The notes: generated by a model from the letters alone, not told the origin. A DNA stretch of 25,065 nt from Haplosporangium gracile (GCA_015499985.1 JAAAUF010000621.1:1-25065); one strand, 5' to 3'. Positions 1 through 10,179 are shown, numbered from the stretch's first letter. Made by a program: numbers and translations.

Positions 1-1
1 T

Positions 2-1315
2 GGCAACACAGGCAACGCTGGCAACACAGGCAACTCTGGCAACGCTGGCAACGCAGGCAACGCAGGCAATGGTGGTGGCTCTGGCGAACTTAACCCTGAC
101 GGTACACCGAAAGGTCCCGGGAACGCAGGCAACGCTGGCAATGGCGGTGGCACCGGTACTGGTGGTGGTACCGGAAACGGTGGTGGCTCTGATGAACTTG
201 GCCCTGATGGTAAGCCCAAAGCTCCTGGTAATGCAGGAAATGCTGGCAATGCTGGCAGCGGCGGTGGTACCGGTGAAACAGGCGGTAATGGTGGCGCTGG
301 GAACGGTGGATTGAACCCTGGCCCCGGCGATGATGGCAACAAACCAATTCCTACTCCCGGTAGCCCTGGCGAGCAAGGCGGTACGGGTCCTGGTAACGCT
401 GACAACGCTGGCAATGGTGGTGGCTCTAATGAACTTGGCCCTGACGGTAAGCCCAAAGGTCCTGATAACGCCGGAAATGCTGGCAATGGCAGTGGCACCG
501 GACAGGCCGGCAGTGGTAGTGACGCTGGCTCTGGTTCTGGCACTGGCCAGGCTGGTAATGGTGGTGGCTCTGGTGGCTCTGATCAAGGTGAAAAGGGCCC
601 TGGTAACGCTGGCAATGCTGGTAATGGCGGTGGCACTGGTAATGGCGACGGCACTGGTGACGACGACGACGACGACGGCCATGATCGGAACGGCGGCAAT
701 GCTGGCAACAACTCTGGCACTGGCGATGGCGGCTCCGGCGGCGGGGAGTCAAGCGGTAGTGACGACGGCGAAAGCGGTGACAACAATAGCGGCAATGCTG
801 GCCAAAACTCTGGCACTGGCGATGGCGGTTCTGGCGGTGGAGAAACTGGTGGTGGCGGTGATGGTGGCGCTGGTGGTGCAGAGACCGCCAATCCTGGATC
901 TGGCTCTGGTGATAATGATCAACAGCAAGCTGGCAGACCTGGTACTAGTCCCAGTGCTCCTGGAGAACAAGGCGGCAAAGAACCCCCACCAGATTCCAGC
1001 TACCAACCTGGCGAGGGCGACTCTGACGATAAAGATGACGGTCATGAAAGCGGCAGCGGCGACGACGAGGACGATAATGATGTCGGTGATTCTGGTGACG
1101 CTAGTTCCGGTGACCTTGGTGGCGGTAATGATGATGAAGGTGGCGATGACGATGACTCTGGCGACGATGTAGGTGATCAAGATGGCGCTTCTCACGTCAG
1201 TCTCTCTTCCGTTCCTCCAGCCCACTCCAACAACGATGATACCGGTCACGATGGTGGTGACGATGAGGATGAGGAGTCGGATGTTGTTCCTGGCGCCGAA
1301 TATATTCATTACTAA
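2..1315 (+). CDS. Gly/Asn-rich repeat protein with acidic C-terminal tail (5' end outside window)
   Basis: The frame is open from base 2 to the TAA at 1313-1315, giving 437 residues of a protein whose start lies outside the window. The first ~100 residues keep glycine at nearly every third position (GNA, GNT, GNS triplets), like a collagen Gly-X-Y register but poor in proline. A cassette of the form GNGGGS-x-EL-x-PDG-x-PK-x-P followed by GNAGN occurs three times (from about 65, 176 and 413), with a shorter relative near 563. A second repeat, NSGTGDGGSGGGE, occurs near 710 and 803. The tail (about 1010-1300) is rich in Asp, Glu, Gly and Ser, and the protein ends VVPGAEYIHY. No catalytic motif is visible. 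A secreted, wall-associated or intrinsically disordered protein is possible, but the N-terminus that would carry a signal peptide is missing. Codon-level repetition suggests growth by unequal exchange. Confidence 0.72.
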   Translation, partial: GNTGNAGNTGNSGNAGNAGNAGNGGGSGELNPDGTPKGPGNAGNAGNGGGTGTGGGTGNGGGSDELGPDGKPKAPGNAGNAGNAGSGGGTGETGGNGGAGNGGLNPGPGDDGNKPIPTPGSPGEQGGTGPGNADNAGNGGGSNELGPDGKPKGPDNAGNAGNGSGTGQAGSGSDAGSGSGTGQAGNGGGSGGSDQGEKGPGNAGNAGNGGGTGNGDGTGDDDDDDGHDRNGGNAGNNSGTGDGGSGGGESSGSDDGESGDNNSGNAGQNSGTGDGGSGGGETGGGGDGGAGGAETANPGSGSGDNDQQQAGRPGTSPSAPGEQGGKEPPPDSSYQPGEGDSDDKDDGHESGSGDDEDDNDVGDSGDASSGDLGGGNDDEGGDDDDSGDDVGDQDGASHVSLSSVPPAHSNNDDTGHDGGDDEDEESDVVPGAEYIHY

Positions 1316-2152
1316 GCTCAGCAGCAGCAGCAGCAGCATCCTGAACAAGTCAATGATAGCAACGTGTAATGCACCATACAGTCAGTCGACAACTTTTCTT
1401 TTTTTCTTACAATCAAAAGCATACGAAATTCCCAATTAAACAACAATACCAGAGACTTTCAATCTCACTTATCACCCTTTTTCACGCTTTTCTCTTACCA
1501 GTACCAGCAGCATCTTGATCGCGTCTACTGTTTGTAAAGAGAGTTCCGTGGAAATGATTTGAGCGTGTGAATGAAGGAAGCAGCGAAGAGATGTCGAATG
1601 TAAAAGAGCAAAGAGGAACAAAAAAAAAAGGCGAGAGAAAATAAAAAAAAAACGTCGACAACCCTCGAGTGCGCACTTTTTTTGTACATACGCATGGTGT
1701 CTGTGATAGAGTGTAATCGACCTTGCGCTGTTGCTATTTCAACTGCCAGTTATTTCAACGACCCGTTACTTTGTATGCGACCCGTTATTATGTGAAAGCC
1801 ACTTGTTACTATGTTGACTGCTTGTTCTCGTTTCTCTCGTTTCTCTTATTCCTCTCGAAACCTTCTTCGTCTTAGTCGGCGATGGATGTATTCATCAGCT
1901 GTGATCGCCATGTGCTCCACGCACAACATTCTCGTTCACTCCATCCCATCAGTAGCAACCCTCCTCTCTTTTTTCTCCGCCAATTTCAGACAGAGGCCAT
2001 CATCAATACTTCTGTGCATACTAGAGTAACAAGAAAACATGCAGTGCCAAATCGTCTTCCTTGTAGCCCTATCCTTATCCCTTCTATGGTGTTCTCCTAC
2101 CCCTTCTCCCTTCTTTCACTCTATTAGTTGAAGTGAATTGAACTTGCCTTTT
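1316..2152. other. Intergenic stretch after the Gly/Asn-rich gene
   Basis: It opens with (CAG)6 at 1319-1336, which is in frame with the preceding CDS beyond its stop. T-rich and A-rich 3' flanking sequence follows. An AATAAA within an A-rich tract at about 1640-1645 could be the poly(A) signal. Short ORFs between 1811 and 2127 are Ser/Leu-rich with no recognisable domain, and I see no convincing gene. The right end runs into the WD40 relic. Confidence 0.5.
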
Positions 2153-3940
2153 GGGCCATTTCTCGCCTTTTCTCCGTCGGGTCATCAGCTTCTCTCCAGT
2201 AGCTGGAATGGGACAGTGCGATTATGAAGCTGCAAGGCGGGACTGCCTGGATTTATTTTGGAGAGAAATAGCAGTGCGATAACAGTCGTGGCTTGCGGCA
2301 AGCAGATTGAGTCGGTCGGCTTCGATCGAACTGTCAGAATGAAGGACGCTCAAACAGACGGTGTTCTTCCAATTCCAGCCAATCACAACTACCTCTCCTC
2401 ATACTCAATGGACGGAGTGCAAATTGTATTTGGCAGCGATTTTGTCTCGATGCGAAAAATTATCACGAGGCCAGGGTTTTCAGTTGACGTGCACAGCAGC
2501 GCGCTTTGGAACACCTCTGCGGTATCGTGCGTGACGTATTCCCTGGATGGTAGTTGGAGCGTCTCAGGGAATGTCAGAGGTGTATTGACTGCATGGGAGA
2601 GATCTGCCGATGAAATACAACGCTCTGGCAAGGGCACACTTTGAGCGTCATGGACGTTGGCATTTCATTAAATGGCCAAGGAATCGCATTATGCGGCTTC
2701 GACAGAGCGGTCAAGCTATGGGATGAACATAACAGAAACTCTTCTGTCTATCTTCATAGGCTATTTGGATATGGTTGAAAGTGTTGCAATTCCGCCGGAC
2801 AGTTTGCATTTTGCCTCAGGCAGTTTCGACAGAACCGCGCAACTATGGACAGCGGGCACTATCGATTCAGGATTCGACTCACACAAGTTTTTTGAGCTGA
2901 TTACAAGCGTGACCTACTCACCCGAAGGCCAACAGCTCATCCGCATGAGTAACAATAGAAGTTTGCGATAATACAATGTGGTTGCCGGCGAACATGATCT
3001 AATCTTCGCAAATAAAGCGAGCTATGGCATATCCGGTGTGTACTTAAAGTTCGATTCACAAGGCGAGTATTCCCCTAGCGGCCTCCACTTTGCCACTGCA
3101 GGAATGGGCAGACATGTCAAGAACTGGAATGCAGTGACAAGCAAAGCTGACCTAATCCTTTTCATTAACTACGCACATGCTGTTGCATTCTCCCCAGACG
3201 GTAATCGCATCGCTACGGACAACAACCACAGCATTGCAGTATGAGACACTTGTTCCAACAAACTCGATCGTGATTTCCCTGGCCACAGCGCTGCTGTTTT
3301 CAGTCTAGACTTTTCATCAAGAGGCCTTCATATTGTTTCTAGCGGCCAGGATGAGGATCATTCGAATCTGGGATGTAACCACCGGGGAATCCAGAGCGCT
3401 TGCGAGCGAGATGGTAACTCGTCTCTGTTGCCTATTCGCACAACGGTCGGTATATTTCTTTGTATCAGAGGCCTGCTAATGTAATGGACCAGAGAGACCG
3501 TGGAGAGGCTCACCAGAGCTTGTATCTGCGGGACTCACAAACTGGAGAAGGACCATACGCCTTGAGGCATAAGGAAAAAAAATTCATGTTATGCGATCTT
3601 ACATTGTGGTCAATGAAACGCCGCAGGATGCGCCAAATCGATTTGGCTTTGGAACTTGTCGCCCAACTATGTTCTATCGTGGTGGTGGACATGCTCCAAA
3701 ATACTCCGAGATTTCCTAAGACCTGTTAGCTGTGTTGCCAGGAGATCTAGCGCTTTGGAGCTTGTCAGTGGTTGCAGCGCTGGTTTTACATGTGTTTGGA
3801 GGTTGCAGAATTATACGCGCGAATGGCCGGTTTCAGCTAGTTTGAAGCATGTCGCGACAGATACCATTGTATCCAATACAACTAGACTGAACTACGTCAA
3901 CCGATAATTGCTCAAGCAACGTCGCGCCGTCTATAACTTC
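2153..3940 (+). pseudogene. Degenerate WD40-repeat protein gene
   Basis: Successive stretches match WD40 repeat blades: GPFLAFSPSGHQLLSSSWNG (2153 on), QGIALCGFDRAVKLWDE (about 2670-2720), SLHFASGSFDRTAQLW (about 2800-2850), ITSVTYSPEGQQL (about 2900), AVAFSPDGNRIATD (about 3180), GHSAAVFSLDFSSRGLHIVS (about 3280), MRIIRIWDVTTGES (3351 on), VSVAYSHNGRYIS (about 3420) and LVSGCSAGFTCVWRL (about 3760). The reading is broken by stops at 2225, 2642, 2969, 3242 and 3905. It changes frame near 2642, 2766, 3350, 3420 and 3740. Two TGA stops (2225, 3242) sit where the WD motif expects Trp. Intact relatives form beta-propellers used as interaction platforms, often fused to NACHT or other N-terminal domains in fungi. 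No N-terminal domain is visible here. Too many lesions exist for sequencing error alone, so a dead copy of an expanded family is the best reading. Confidence 0.85.
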
Positions 3941-5600
3941 CTCCCCTAATGGAGATAACACGAATAAAACGACATTACATGATGAGCAATAGATACTGAT
4001 AGTGTCATTATAAGGCTGTACTGTTGTCATTTACTTGGACCTGCTCATGAACGCGACCTCATCTATGCCAAGCACCACATTTTCACGTTTTTGTTCTCAA
4101 ATATCAAACCACAAGGTAGGTTCTTTCTCTATTCTCTTTGTGAATAAGGTAAAGAGGAACGAAGATTTTTGTCTATCCTTAATAACCATTTGATGAACTA
4201 TTTTTATCGTAATAGAACAAAGTAGAGGCGTTGTCAAGTCCCTGCATTAATTAGTGACTTTTGGTCCTGAATGGTTGTCCTGATCCTATTTTTGGTTTTC
4301 TCCATGTACGCGTTTGTCGCCACAGAATTTAATTTTTCACGCGGATCAAACTTTGACCTTTTTCCTTTTTTTTTCTATTTCATTTGCACCTCAGCACAAA
4401 TAAGGACGAAGGAGCCCTCATAGGCGCAGTACACTCACTCTTGCCCGAGAAGACTGGCAGAAGGTAGATGGCTGTATGTCTGCATTTGTGCCATTTTCTT
4501 CATTCCAATGCTGTACCTCTGTGGTACATTTCTGTACACCTCCTGCGTAACTTTTGATGAGAGAGCAAAAAAAACCATACAAAAAAAAAAAACGACGACG
4601 TGCATGCCATGTTCAATCAACCAATTAACTTTCGCTGTTGCTGTCAATTTCCCAGCACGTTCCCTTTCTGTCTCACAAGAAGAAGACCTTTCAGCCTTTG
4701 ATCGCAGATGGCTATAGACTTGGCGTTGAGGAACAAAGATAGGATACATCGAAAGAAGTGGCCATAGGAGCAAAGGATGTTGAGTGGATGGGTCGGGAGA
4801 TTGCAATTACTGAGAAAAAAAATAAAGACAACAGGTGGGCGTAAAAGTTTGTTGTTGAGCCGAGGTGTATGCTGTTCCATTGTGTTTTTGTGTATTACGC
4901 CTTTCAAATAAAATGATTTATTCGGACGGCTAATCTCGACTTAGGTAGCGGTCGCTTTTTTTTTGCTTTCTGATCAAGCCACAAACCAGCCCGAATAGAG
5001 GGCTAATTTTTTGCATAATCGGTATGCGAAACCAACTCCACACAATGCTTTGCTTGGTTAAATCTTGAAACAGAGCGAATATCAACCTAGGGTAAGTTTA
5101 ACACATGCTATTTTGAGGTGAAAGCTTGACCTCAAAATATTAGGGCTATGTTATTCGAGTGAGATAATGTTGGCTATTCGGCGTGGTTTACAAACTACCC
5201 ACTTTTCTAATACCAAAAAAAAAGAATAAGAGAATGAAAAAAAATCTCGGTGGAGTCAGATAATAGTCGAAAACACCCCGACTAAGGATTCTCATTTTTT
5301 TATTTTTGATTCATTTTATTTAAAAGGCGCATTAAATAGAAATAGGGAGCAGCGACTGAGCCCGATGTGTTTTCAAATGTCCAGTTGACCATAAATGCCT
5401 ATTTGAGCCCCAATGCAAGATACTTATTACCCGTTTCAGTCGGAGTACATGCTATCTTCAATGCGGCAACAAGAGCGTGGGTATTGGCACCCGACATGTC
5501 GTTATTTTTCCCACTCTTCGCCTGTGGTTGAACACAACATCGATTGCTATTTGGAACAGCCCATAAAACCAATTTAGATGAGGCAGGACATCATCCTCTC
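3941..5600. other. Gene-free AT-rich intergenic region
   Basis: No ORF here shows a recognisable domain or coding-like composition. The stretch contains A- and T-runs and one perfect hairpin (5109-5139). It separates the WD40 relic from the next active gene and may hold decayed repeat DNA, but I could not define element ends or target-site duplications. Confidence 0.45.
5109..5139. repeat. Perfect 11-bp inverted repeat with 9-base loop
   Basis: The arms TATTTTGAGGT (5109-5119) and ACCTCAAAATA (5129-5139) are exact reverse complements around a 9-base loop, GAAAGCTTG. The hairpin lies in otherwise featureless DNA, more than 700 bases from any gene, so a role as a terminator is unlikely. It could be the core of a small inverted-repeat element. 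Confidence 0.6.
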
Positions 5601-5718
5601 TATTCAAGTGCGTGGATCTAGATCCTGCTGCTTTTTTACCCACTCATTCCCACTACCATGCCCATCCTGGACCTTCTTCTTCGTTATCCATTGACGAACG
5701 AATGAACCGGCTGCGAGG

Positions 5719-5726
5719 TATAAAAA
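5719..5726 (+). promoter_or_regulatory. TATA box of the Pro/His/Lys-rich gene
   Basis: TATAAAAA lies 173 bases upstream of the ATG at 5892. It is followed by a CT-rich leader (TTCTCACTCC, TCTCTCCTCG), which is typical of fungal transcription starts. No ATG is visible between the box and the start codon. Confidence 0.65.
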
Positions 5727-5891
5727 GAAGATACTCTCGCTCGTGTTTTTCTTGTTCCTTACTCGATCCTTCTCACTCCAGTCCCTTGTCTCATTCATTT
5801 TCTCTCCTCGCTTAACAAATCACTCCTCTCAGCCCTTATTATTCTTTGACACCTCAATCCTCTTAACAATACTACAAAAACATCCACAACA

Positions 5892-6500
5892 ATGAAGTTT
5901 TCATCCTCATCCATCGTCCTGTCTCTTCTGGTCAGCTTGACCCTCTTCCAATCCACTCTCTCCCTCCCAGTTGAGTCATCCGCCTCCTTCTCCTCCCTCG
6001 AGATCCGCGCTGCTGAACCCGTTGACGCCCTTGCTGGTGTCGCCCCTATGCCTGGACACCCCAAGCCCCCACACAAGCCCCATGGCAAGCCTCCACACAA
6101 GCCCCATGGCAAGCCCCCACACAAGCCCCATGGTAAGCCCCCACACGAGCCCCATGGTAAGCCCCCACACAAGCCTGGACATCCCCACAAGCCCGTCCCT
6201 CACAAGCCCGGCAAGCCTCATAAACCCGGCAAGCCTGGCATGGAGCCTCACAAGCCTATGAAGCCTCGCGCTCTTGAGAATGATGTTGAAGAGGAACACG
6301 ATGAGCACGAGTACTTGGCCGCTGCTGCTGGCCCTGCTCCTGGACACCCCAAGCCTACCGAGCCCCATAAGCCTGGAATGCCTGCCCCCCACAAGCCTGG
6401 CAAGCCCGAGCCCCATAAGCCTGGAATGCCTGTCCCCCACAAGCCTGGCAAGCCCGAACCCCACAAGCCTGGCAAGCCCGAGCCCAAGCCCAAGCACTAA
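5892..6500 (+). CDS. Secreted Pro/His/Lys-rich repeat protein, 202 aa
   Basis: The ATG is in a good context (ACAACAATG) and starts a typical signal peptide: a short basic start (MKF), a hydrophobic core SIVLSLLVSLTLF, and likely cleavage near STLS/LPV (about residue 24). A short linker containing IRAAEP follows. Block one has four 8-residue units PPHKPHGK (6066-6161; one Lys is Glu) and shorter HKPG units. An acidic insert, ENDVEEEHDEHEYLAAAA (about residues 128-145), separates it from block two, which has two 16-residue units EPHKPGMPxPHKPGKP (6360-6455) and a truncated third. The mature protein should be extended, basic and rich in His, suiting a wall or matrix role or metal binding. That function is inference from composition. 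It resembles plant and fungal proline-rich wall proteins in style, not in a defined domain. No intron is needed. Confidence 0.82.
   Translation: MKFSSSSIVLSLLVSLTLFQSTLSLPVESSASFSSLEIRAAEPVDALAGVAPMPGHPKPPHKPHGKPPHKPHGKPPHKPHGKPPHEPHGKPPHKPGHPHKPVPHKPGKPHKPGKPGMEPHKPMKPRALENDVEEEHDEHEYLAAAAGPAPGHPKPTEPHKPGMPAPHKPGKPEPHKPGMPVPHKPGKPEPHKPGKPEPKPKH
6066..6161 (+). repeat. Four tandem 24-bp units encoding PPHKPHGK
   Basis: Units run 6066-6089, 6090-6113, 6114-6137 and 6138-6161, in frame. They differ at only a few bases; the fourth has GAG in place of AAG, giving PPHEPHGK. The near-identity points to recent tandem duplication, so copy number may vary between strains. Confidence 0.85.
6360..6455 (+). 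repeat. Two tandem 48-bp units encoding EPHKPGMPxPHKPGKP
   Basis: Units 6360-6407 and 6408-6455 are almost identical, with Ala versus Val at the ninth residue. A partial third unit runs to the stop codon. This block is independent of the 24-bp repeat upstream, so the protein grew by two separate tandem expansions. Confidence 0.85.
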
Positions 6501-6584
6501 GGCAACGGGTTACATGCTGGGTCAATGGTCGTTTCTAACTACACCCTCCTCTTTACGAATATTAACACCTTCAGTCAAATGAAA

Positions 6585-6590
6585 AATAAA
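6585..6590 (+). terminator. Poly(A) signal of the Pro/His/Lys-rich gene
   Basis: AATAAA lies 85 bases after the stop codon and is followed by an A-rich stretch (ACAAGATAAAAAAAA). Position and context fit a cleavage/polyadenylation signal. Confidence 0.6.
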
Positions 6591-7148
6591 TACAAGATAA
6601 AAAAAAGCACGCCATTGAGGACGGTGCATGAATTGGATGGTGGTATGCATGGCGACGGTTGGGGATAAGGGTGATGAGGGAATTGTTTCGCAAAGAACAA
6701 AGTAACAGGCAATCGAGAATAGCGCAAGGAATGTAGCACGCGAGTATCTTGTCGTGTGTGATGTATGGTGTGCGCTGTACCTGTCTGTGTTTACAGCGTA
6801 GTCACCAGTCCATTGACGTCTAGAGTAAGCAAAGACAAGTCCCCGGGTAATCAGTACCTCCGCCAAAGGCCTTCTAATTCTTGTCCTTCTTTGCTCTTCC
6901 CTCTCCTTCCTTCTTAACCATTTCGGCTCCACCTACACTCGCTCTCTATTGCAACTCTGCACCCATACTTCCTTGACCTTCCTTGTGCATACATACACTT
7001 GCATATTCACTCCCATAAAAACACACGTACCCCTTTTTTTTGTTGACCCATCCTATGAAAACAACCACGACAGGCGACGCGACCCAGTGAAGCAAACAAA
7101 GCAATCAAATAACACAAAGCAAGGAGTAATGAGAAAGAAAGTGATCTC
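6591..7148. other. Intergenic region and promoter of the FGase-like gene
   Basis: No convincing gene was seen. The right half becomes CT-rich (about 6890-7000) and then A-rich before the ATG at 7149, as expected for a fungal promoter and leader. CATAAAAA near 7013 is the nearest TATA-like site. A reverse-strand ORF at 6522-6932 has no recognisable domain. Confidence 0.45.
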
Positions 7149-10100
7149 ATGACCTACAACACATTCACTCGCCAACAACCACAACCTTCTACTTCCACTT
7201 CTCCTGCTCGTCAGCCGCGACAACAACGACGACGGGTCACACCATGGACAACACTCGTCTTCTCTCTCACACTTGCTGCAATGGCAGTCTGTGCTTCGAC
7301 AACATCTTCTCCTTCTACAGCAACAGCTGAAGTGTCCGTAGCAATGGGGAAGTGTAGTAGCAGTGCATCTGCAGTTACACTCGATTTCTCTTCCTCGACG
7401 GGGCTCATCAGATGCGTGTCCGATGACGACAACGAGCCCTCGTCTACTTTTTCTTCTTTTGAATCGGTTGATTCCCATCCTTCTTCTTTACTTCCAACTT
7501 CCTTTTCTCATTCACTAGCAGCACATAAAGACACCTTTCTGTGCCCTTCTTGCACCGACAATCCGCCTGCAAGTCTTCCTTCAACAGGACGACCTAAACC
7601 CCAAGGGCCATTGTCCTCTGCTCCATCACGATTCTCAACCAATCGTCCCCTTCTCGTTCCTTTTGAAGACACTATTTGTTCTTCTTGTCATACCCAATTC
7701 ACACTACAACTACCACACCAAAGTACCTCAGACGAAACCAACGACTTTGTAACTCCTCCTTCACCGACAATGTCTCCTGTTTCGGCTTCTTCGTCCCCCT
7801 CTTCTCGACCCTTTTCTCCTTCTGTACAACAGACACAACCTCCCGCCCCTTCGTCTCACCAAAATCATCACTACCATACTCTCCAACAGCAGCAACAACA
7901 GCAGCCGTCGTTCCCAGAGCCAATCGTGTTTCAATATGTCCTCTACTATCCAGGTAACCTCCCCTTGGTGATCACCGCAGGTCACGGAGGGTCCGCCGCG
8001 CCAGGCGAAGTCCTTACCCGCAAGAAGACTCACCATTTCAGACGAATCCCCGACCTGGCCACAACCACTGATCCGATCGAGATCTCGTCCTTTGCAGAAC
8101 CTCTTTATCCTATTTCTTCACAGTCCGATCTCGCAGCGGGCGCTGCAACCATCGCAAGGCTGAACAGTAGCGAGGAAACGATGCCGTGGATGGCTCTCAG
8201 GGACCAGACCAGGGGCGGGAATTTTAAAAAGGACCTCAACACCCATTCAGTCGCTCTGAACCTGGCTAATGCCATCTCTTGTCTGACCAGCGGGAGTAGC
8301 AGCAGCAGCGGCGCGAGTTCTGGAACCAGTGGCGCCATTGTCCCCATAGTTGATGACACTTTTATCGGAGGCGGGTCTTTTTCTAACAAATCGACCTCTT
8401 CCTCAGTAACAGCGACAGTGACTACTGACTACGGGACCAACGCTATCCCTGCCCGCTGTGAGCAGCAAGGTCCGTGGGGCGACGACGACTCGGACTCCTT
8501 CCCCACTGAGACTTCCTTCGCACCTTCATCCACCCCGACACGTACACCTACTCCTGCACCTTCGTCAGCATTACAACAACAACAACTGGATTCGGCTAAG
8601 CGCCATTACGACTACCAGGGTCAGAATTACCCTCACGTGGTTGTATTTCGTATCCCTCGTAAATTTGTCGATGTGAATAGGAACATCACCGGAGGCGAGA
8701 ACGCCATTGCGGAAGGAGACCCCCATGCAGAAGCAGCCTGGCGCGAATATCACGACTTGATTGATCATGTCCAAAAGATGGCTCTCCGTAAGGCCAATAT
8801 CTCTGTTAGTCTGCACCAGGAGCAGGAAAGGGAGGATAGAAGCCCTCATCGCCAGAGTCCTTGGATGTCTCCGCAAGAGCCTGCTTCTGGACGAGGACTC
8901 TTGCTCGACATTCATGGTAACGTGTGAACAAAATAATGGAGAATCGAGACCCTCAATATTTTTTTTTTGCATGCTTCCCCTTTATGCCTTGTAGATCAGA
9001 AGGGTAAAGAAAAGAAAGCGCCTTGACCTCTCCCTCGTACTTTGGCATGAAATTTCTAACCGCATTATTTTTATTTCGACATCGTCGAAATTAGGTCATG
9101 CGCACGCCACCAACCTCATCGAAATCGGATACTTGCTGAACGAAACTGTCCTGAACATGGACGACGACCGCCTCAATGCATGCAACGCTCGTCTGGCAAA
9201 AGAGTCCAGTATCCGATCACTCGTCAACAAAGCTACCTCACACTTCTCACCTTCTTCTTCAGCAACAGCTGACTCTGCGACTTTTCCACACGAAGCTATG
9301 CCATTCTCAAAGTTGATCCGTGGGAAGACAGAGTCGCTGGGAGGGATGTTCCAAACACAGGGGTTGAATGCAGTTCCGAGCCCAGACTTTCCGGCACCCT
9401 GCCAGGAGTGTATTTATTTCCGTGGGGGATACACTATCCAGCGTCATGGGAGCCGTGACCTTACTCTTTCGGACCTTACCAATTACAACATTATGGATGC
9501 GATTCAATTGGAGCTGCCCAAGAACTTGCGACTGGTAGAGAAGGAGCTGAGCAGAGAAGTAGGGATGAAGCTTGGACGAGCGGTGGTGGAGTTTGTGGCC
9601 AAGTACTATGGACTGTTCAGGGAAAGTCCTGCGATTGATGCACGTGATCAGTCAGATGTGGCTGTAATGACTGCAATGGCCAAGGGCGCGTCTTCTCGAT
9701 CGGGAGCTTCTACGCCCAGGAGAAGCGGAGCCACCAGTAGCGGGCGCGGTGGCGGACGGACTGGCGCGGCTGGCACGGGTGGAGGAGCGGCGGGGCAGGT
9801 TGTGCACTCTGTGCGATTACAGGAGCGACTTGCTCGTGTCCAACAGCATTCATACAACCGAGCCCAGCAACATCAACACCAGCATCATTATCAACCCCAG
9901 CATCAGCCACAACCCACTGCACAGGCGTCAATGTCCGGCGCGTCTACTTTGTCCTTGTTGACGATGACAACCGCGTCAAATAGTTGGGACAACCAGAGCG
10001 GGGATAGCAACCAGAGCGGGGATAGCAACCAGAGCGGGGATAGCAACCAGAGTGGCGATAGTGAGATGGAGAATGATCGAGAGAAGCGAGAGTCTGACTC

Positions 10101-10152
10101 TTCTTCTTCCTTTAGGCGCTCAGAGATCAAGCGCCAGACCAGCCGTCTCTGA
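7149..10152 (+). CDS. N-formylglutamate amidohydrolase-like protein, membrane-anchored, two exons
   Basis: Exons 7149-8916 and 9095-10152 join to 941 residues. The intron (178 bases) has donor GTAACG, branch CTAAC at 9056-9060 and acceptor TTAG. The join restores LLLDIHGHAHATNLIEIGYL across the splice, which fixes the model. The N-terminus is basic (RQPRQQRRR) and followed by hydrophobic WTTLVFSLTLAAMAVCAS, a signal anchor or signal peptide. After about 200 Ser/Thr/Pro-rich residues the domain begins at about residue 268. Visible motifs are LVITAGHGG, KKDLNTHSVALNLANAI, VVFRIPRKFVDVNRN (about 500-512), WREYHDLIDHV, LDIHGHAH (about 587-594), FRGGYTIQRHGS and IMDAIQLELP. HGG, VDxNR and DIHxHxH match the order of motifs in the N-formylglutamate amidohydrolase (zinc hydrolase) fold. 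A low-complexity insert separates the second and third motifs. The Ser/Gly/Gln-rich tail has four NQSGDS units. Substrate is unknown; hydrolase activity is inferred. Confidence 0.8.
9991..10062 (+). repeat. Four tandem 18-bp units encoding NQSGDS
   Basis: Units 9991-10008, 10009-10026 and 10027-10044 are identical. The fourth (10045-10062) differs at three bases. They lie in frame in the disordered tail of the FGase-like protein and are followed by an acidic and basic Ser-rich end (EMENDREKRESDSSSS). Confidence 0.9.
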
Positions 10153-10173
10153 GGGCATGCTTTGGCCATGATA

Positions 10174-10179
10174 AATAAA
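10174..10179 (+). terminator. Poly(A) signal of the FGase-like gene
   Basis: AATAAA occurs 22 bases after the stop codon at 10150-10152, in an AT-rich context (ATAAATAAAAGTTAAG). It is the nearest match downstream of the CDS, although the spacing is short. Confidence 0.5.

Noticed and set aside
311..311. TTG at 311 as the start of the Gly/Asn-rich protein
   Set aside because: The same frame is open back to base 2 with the same repeats, so the true start lies outside the window.
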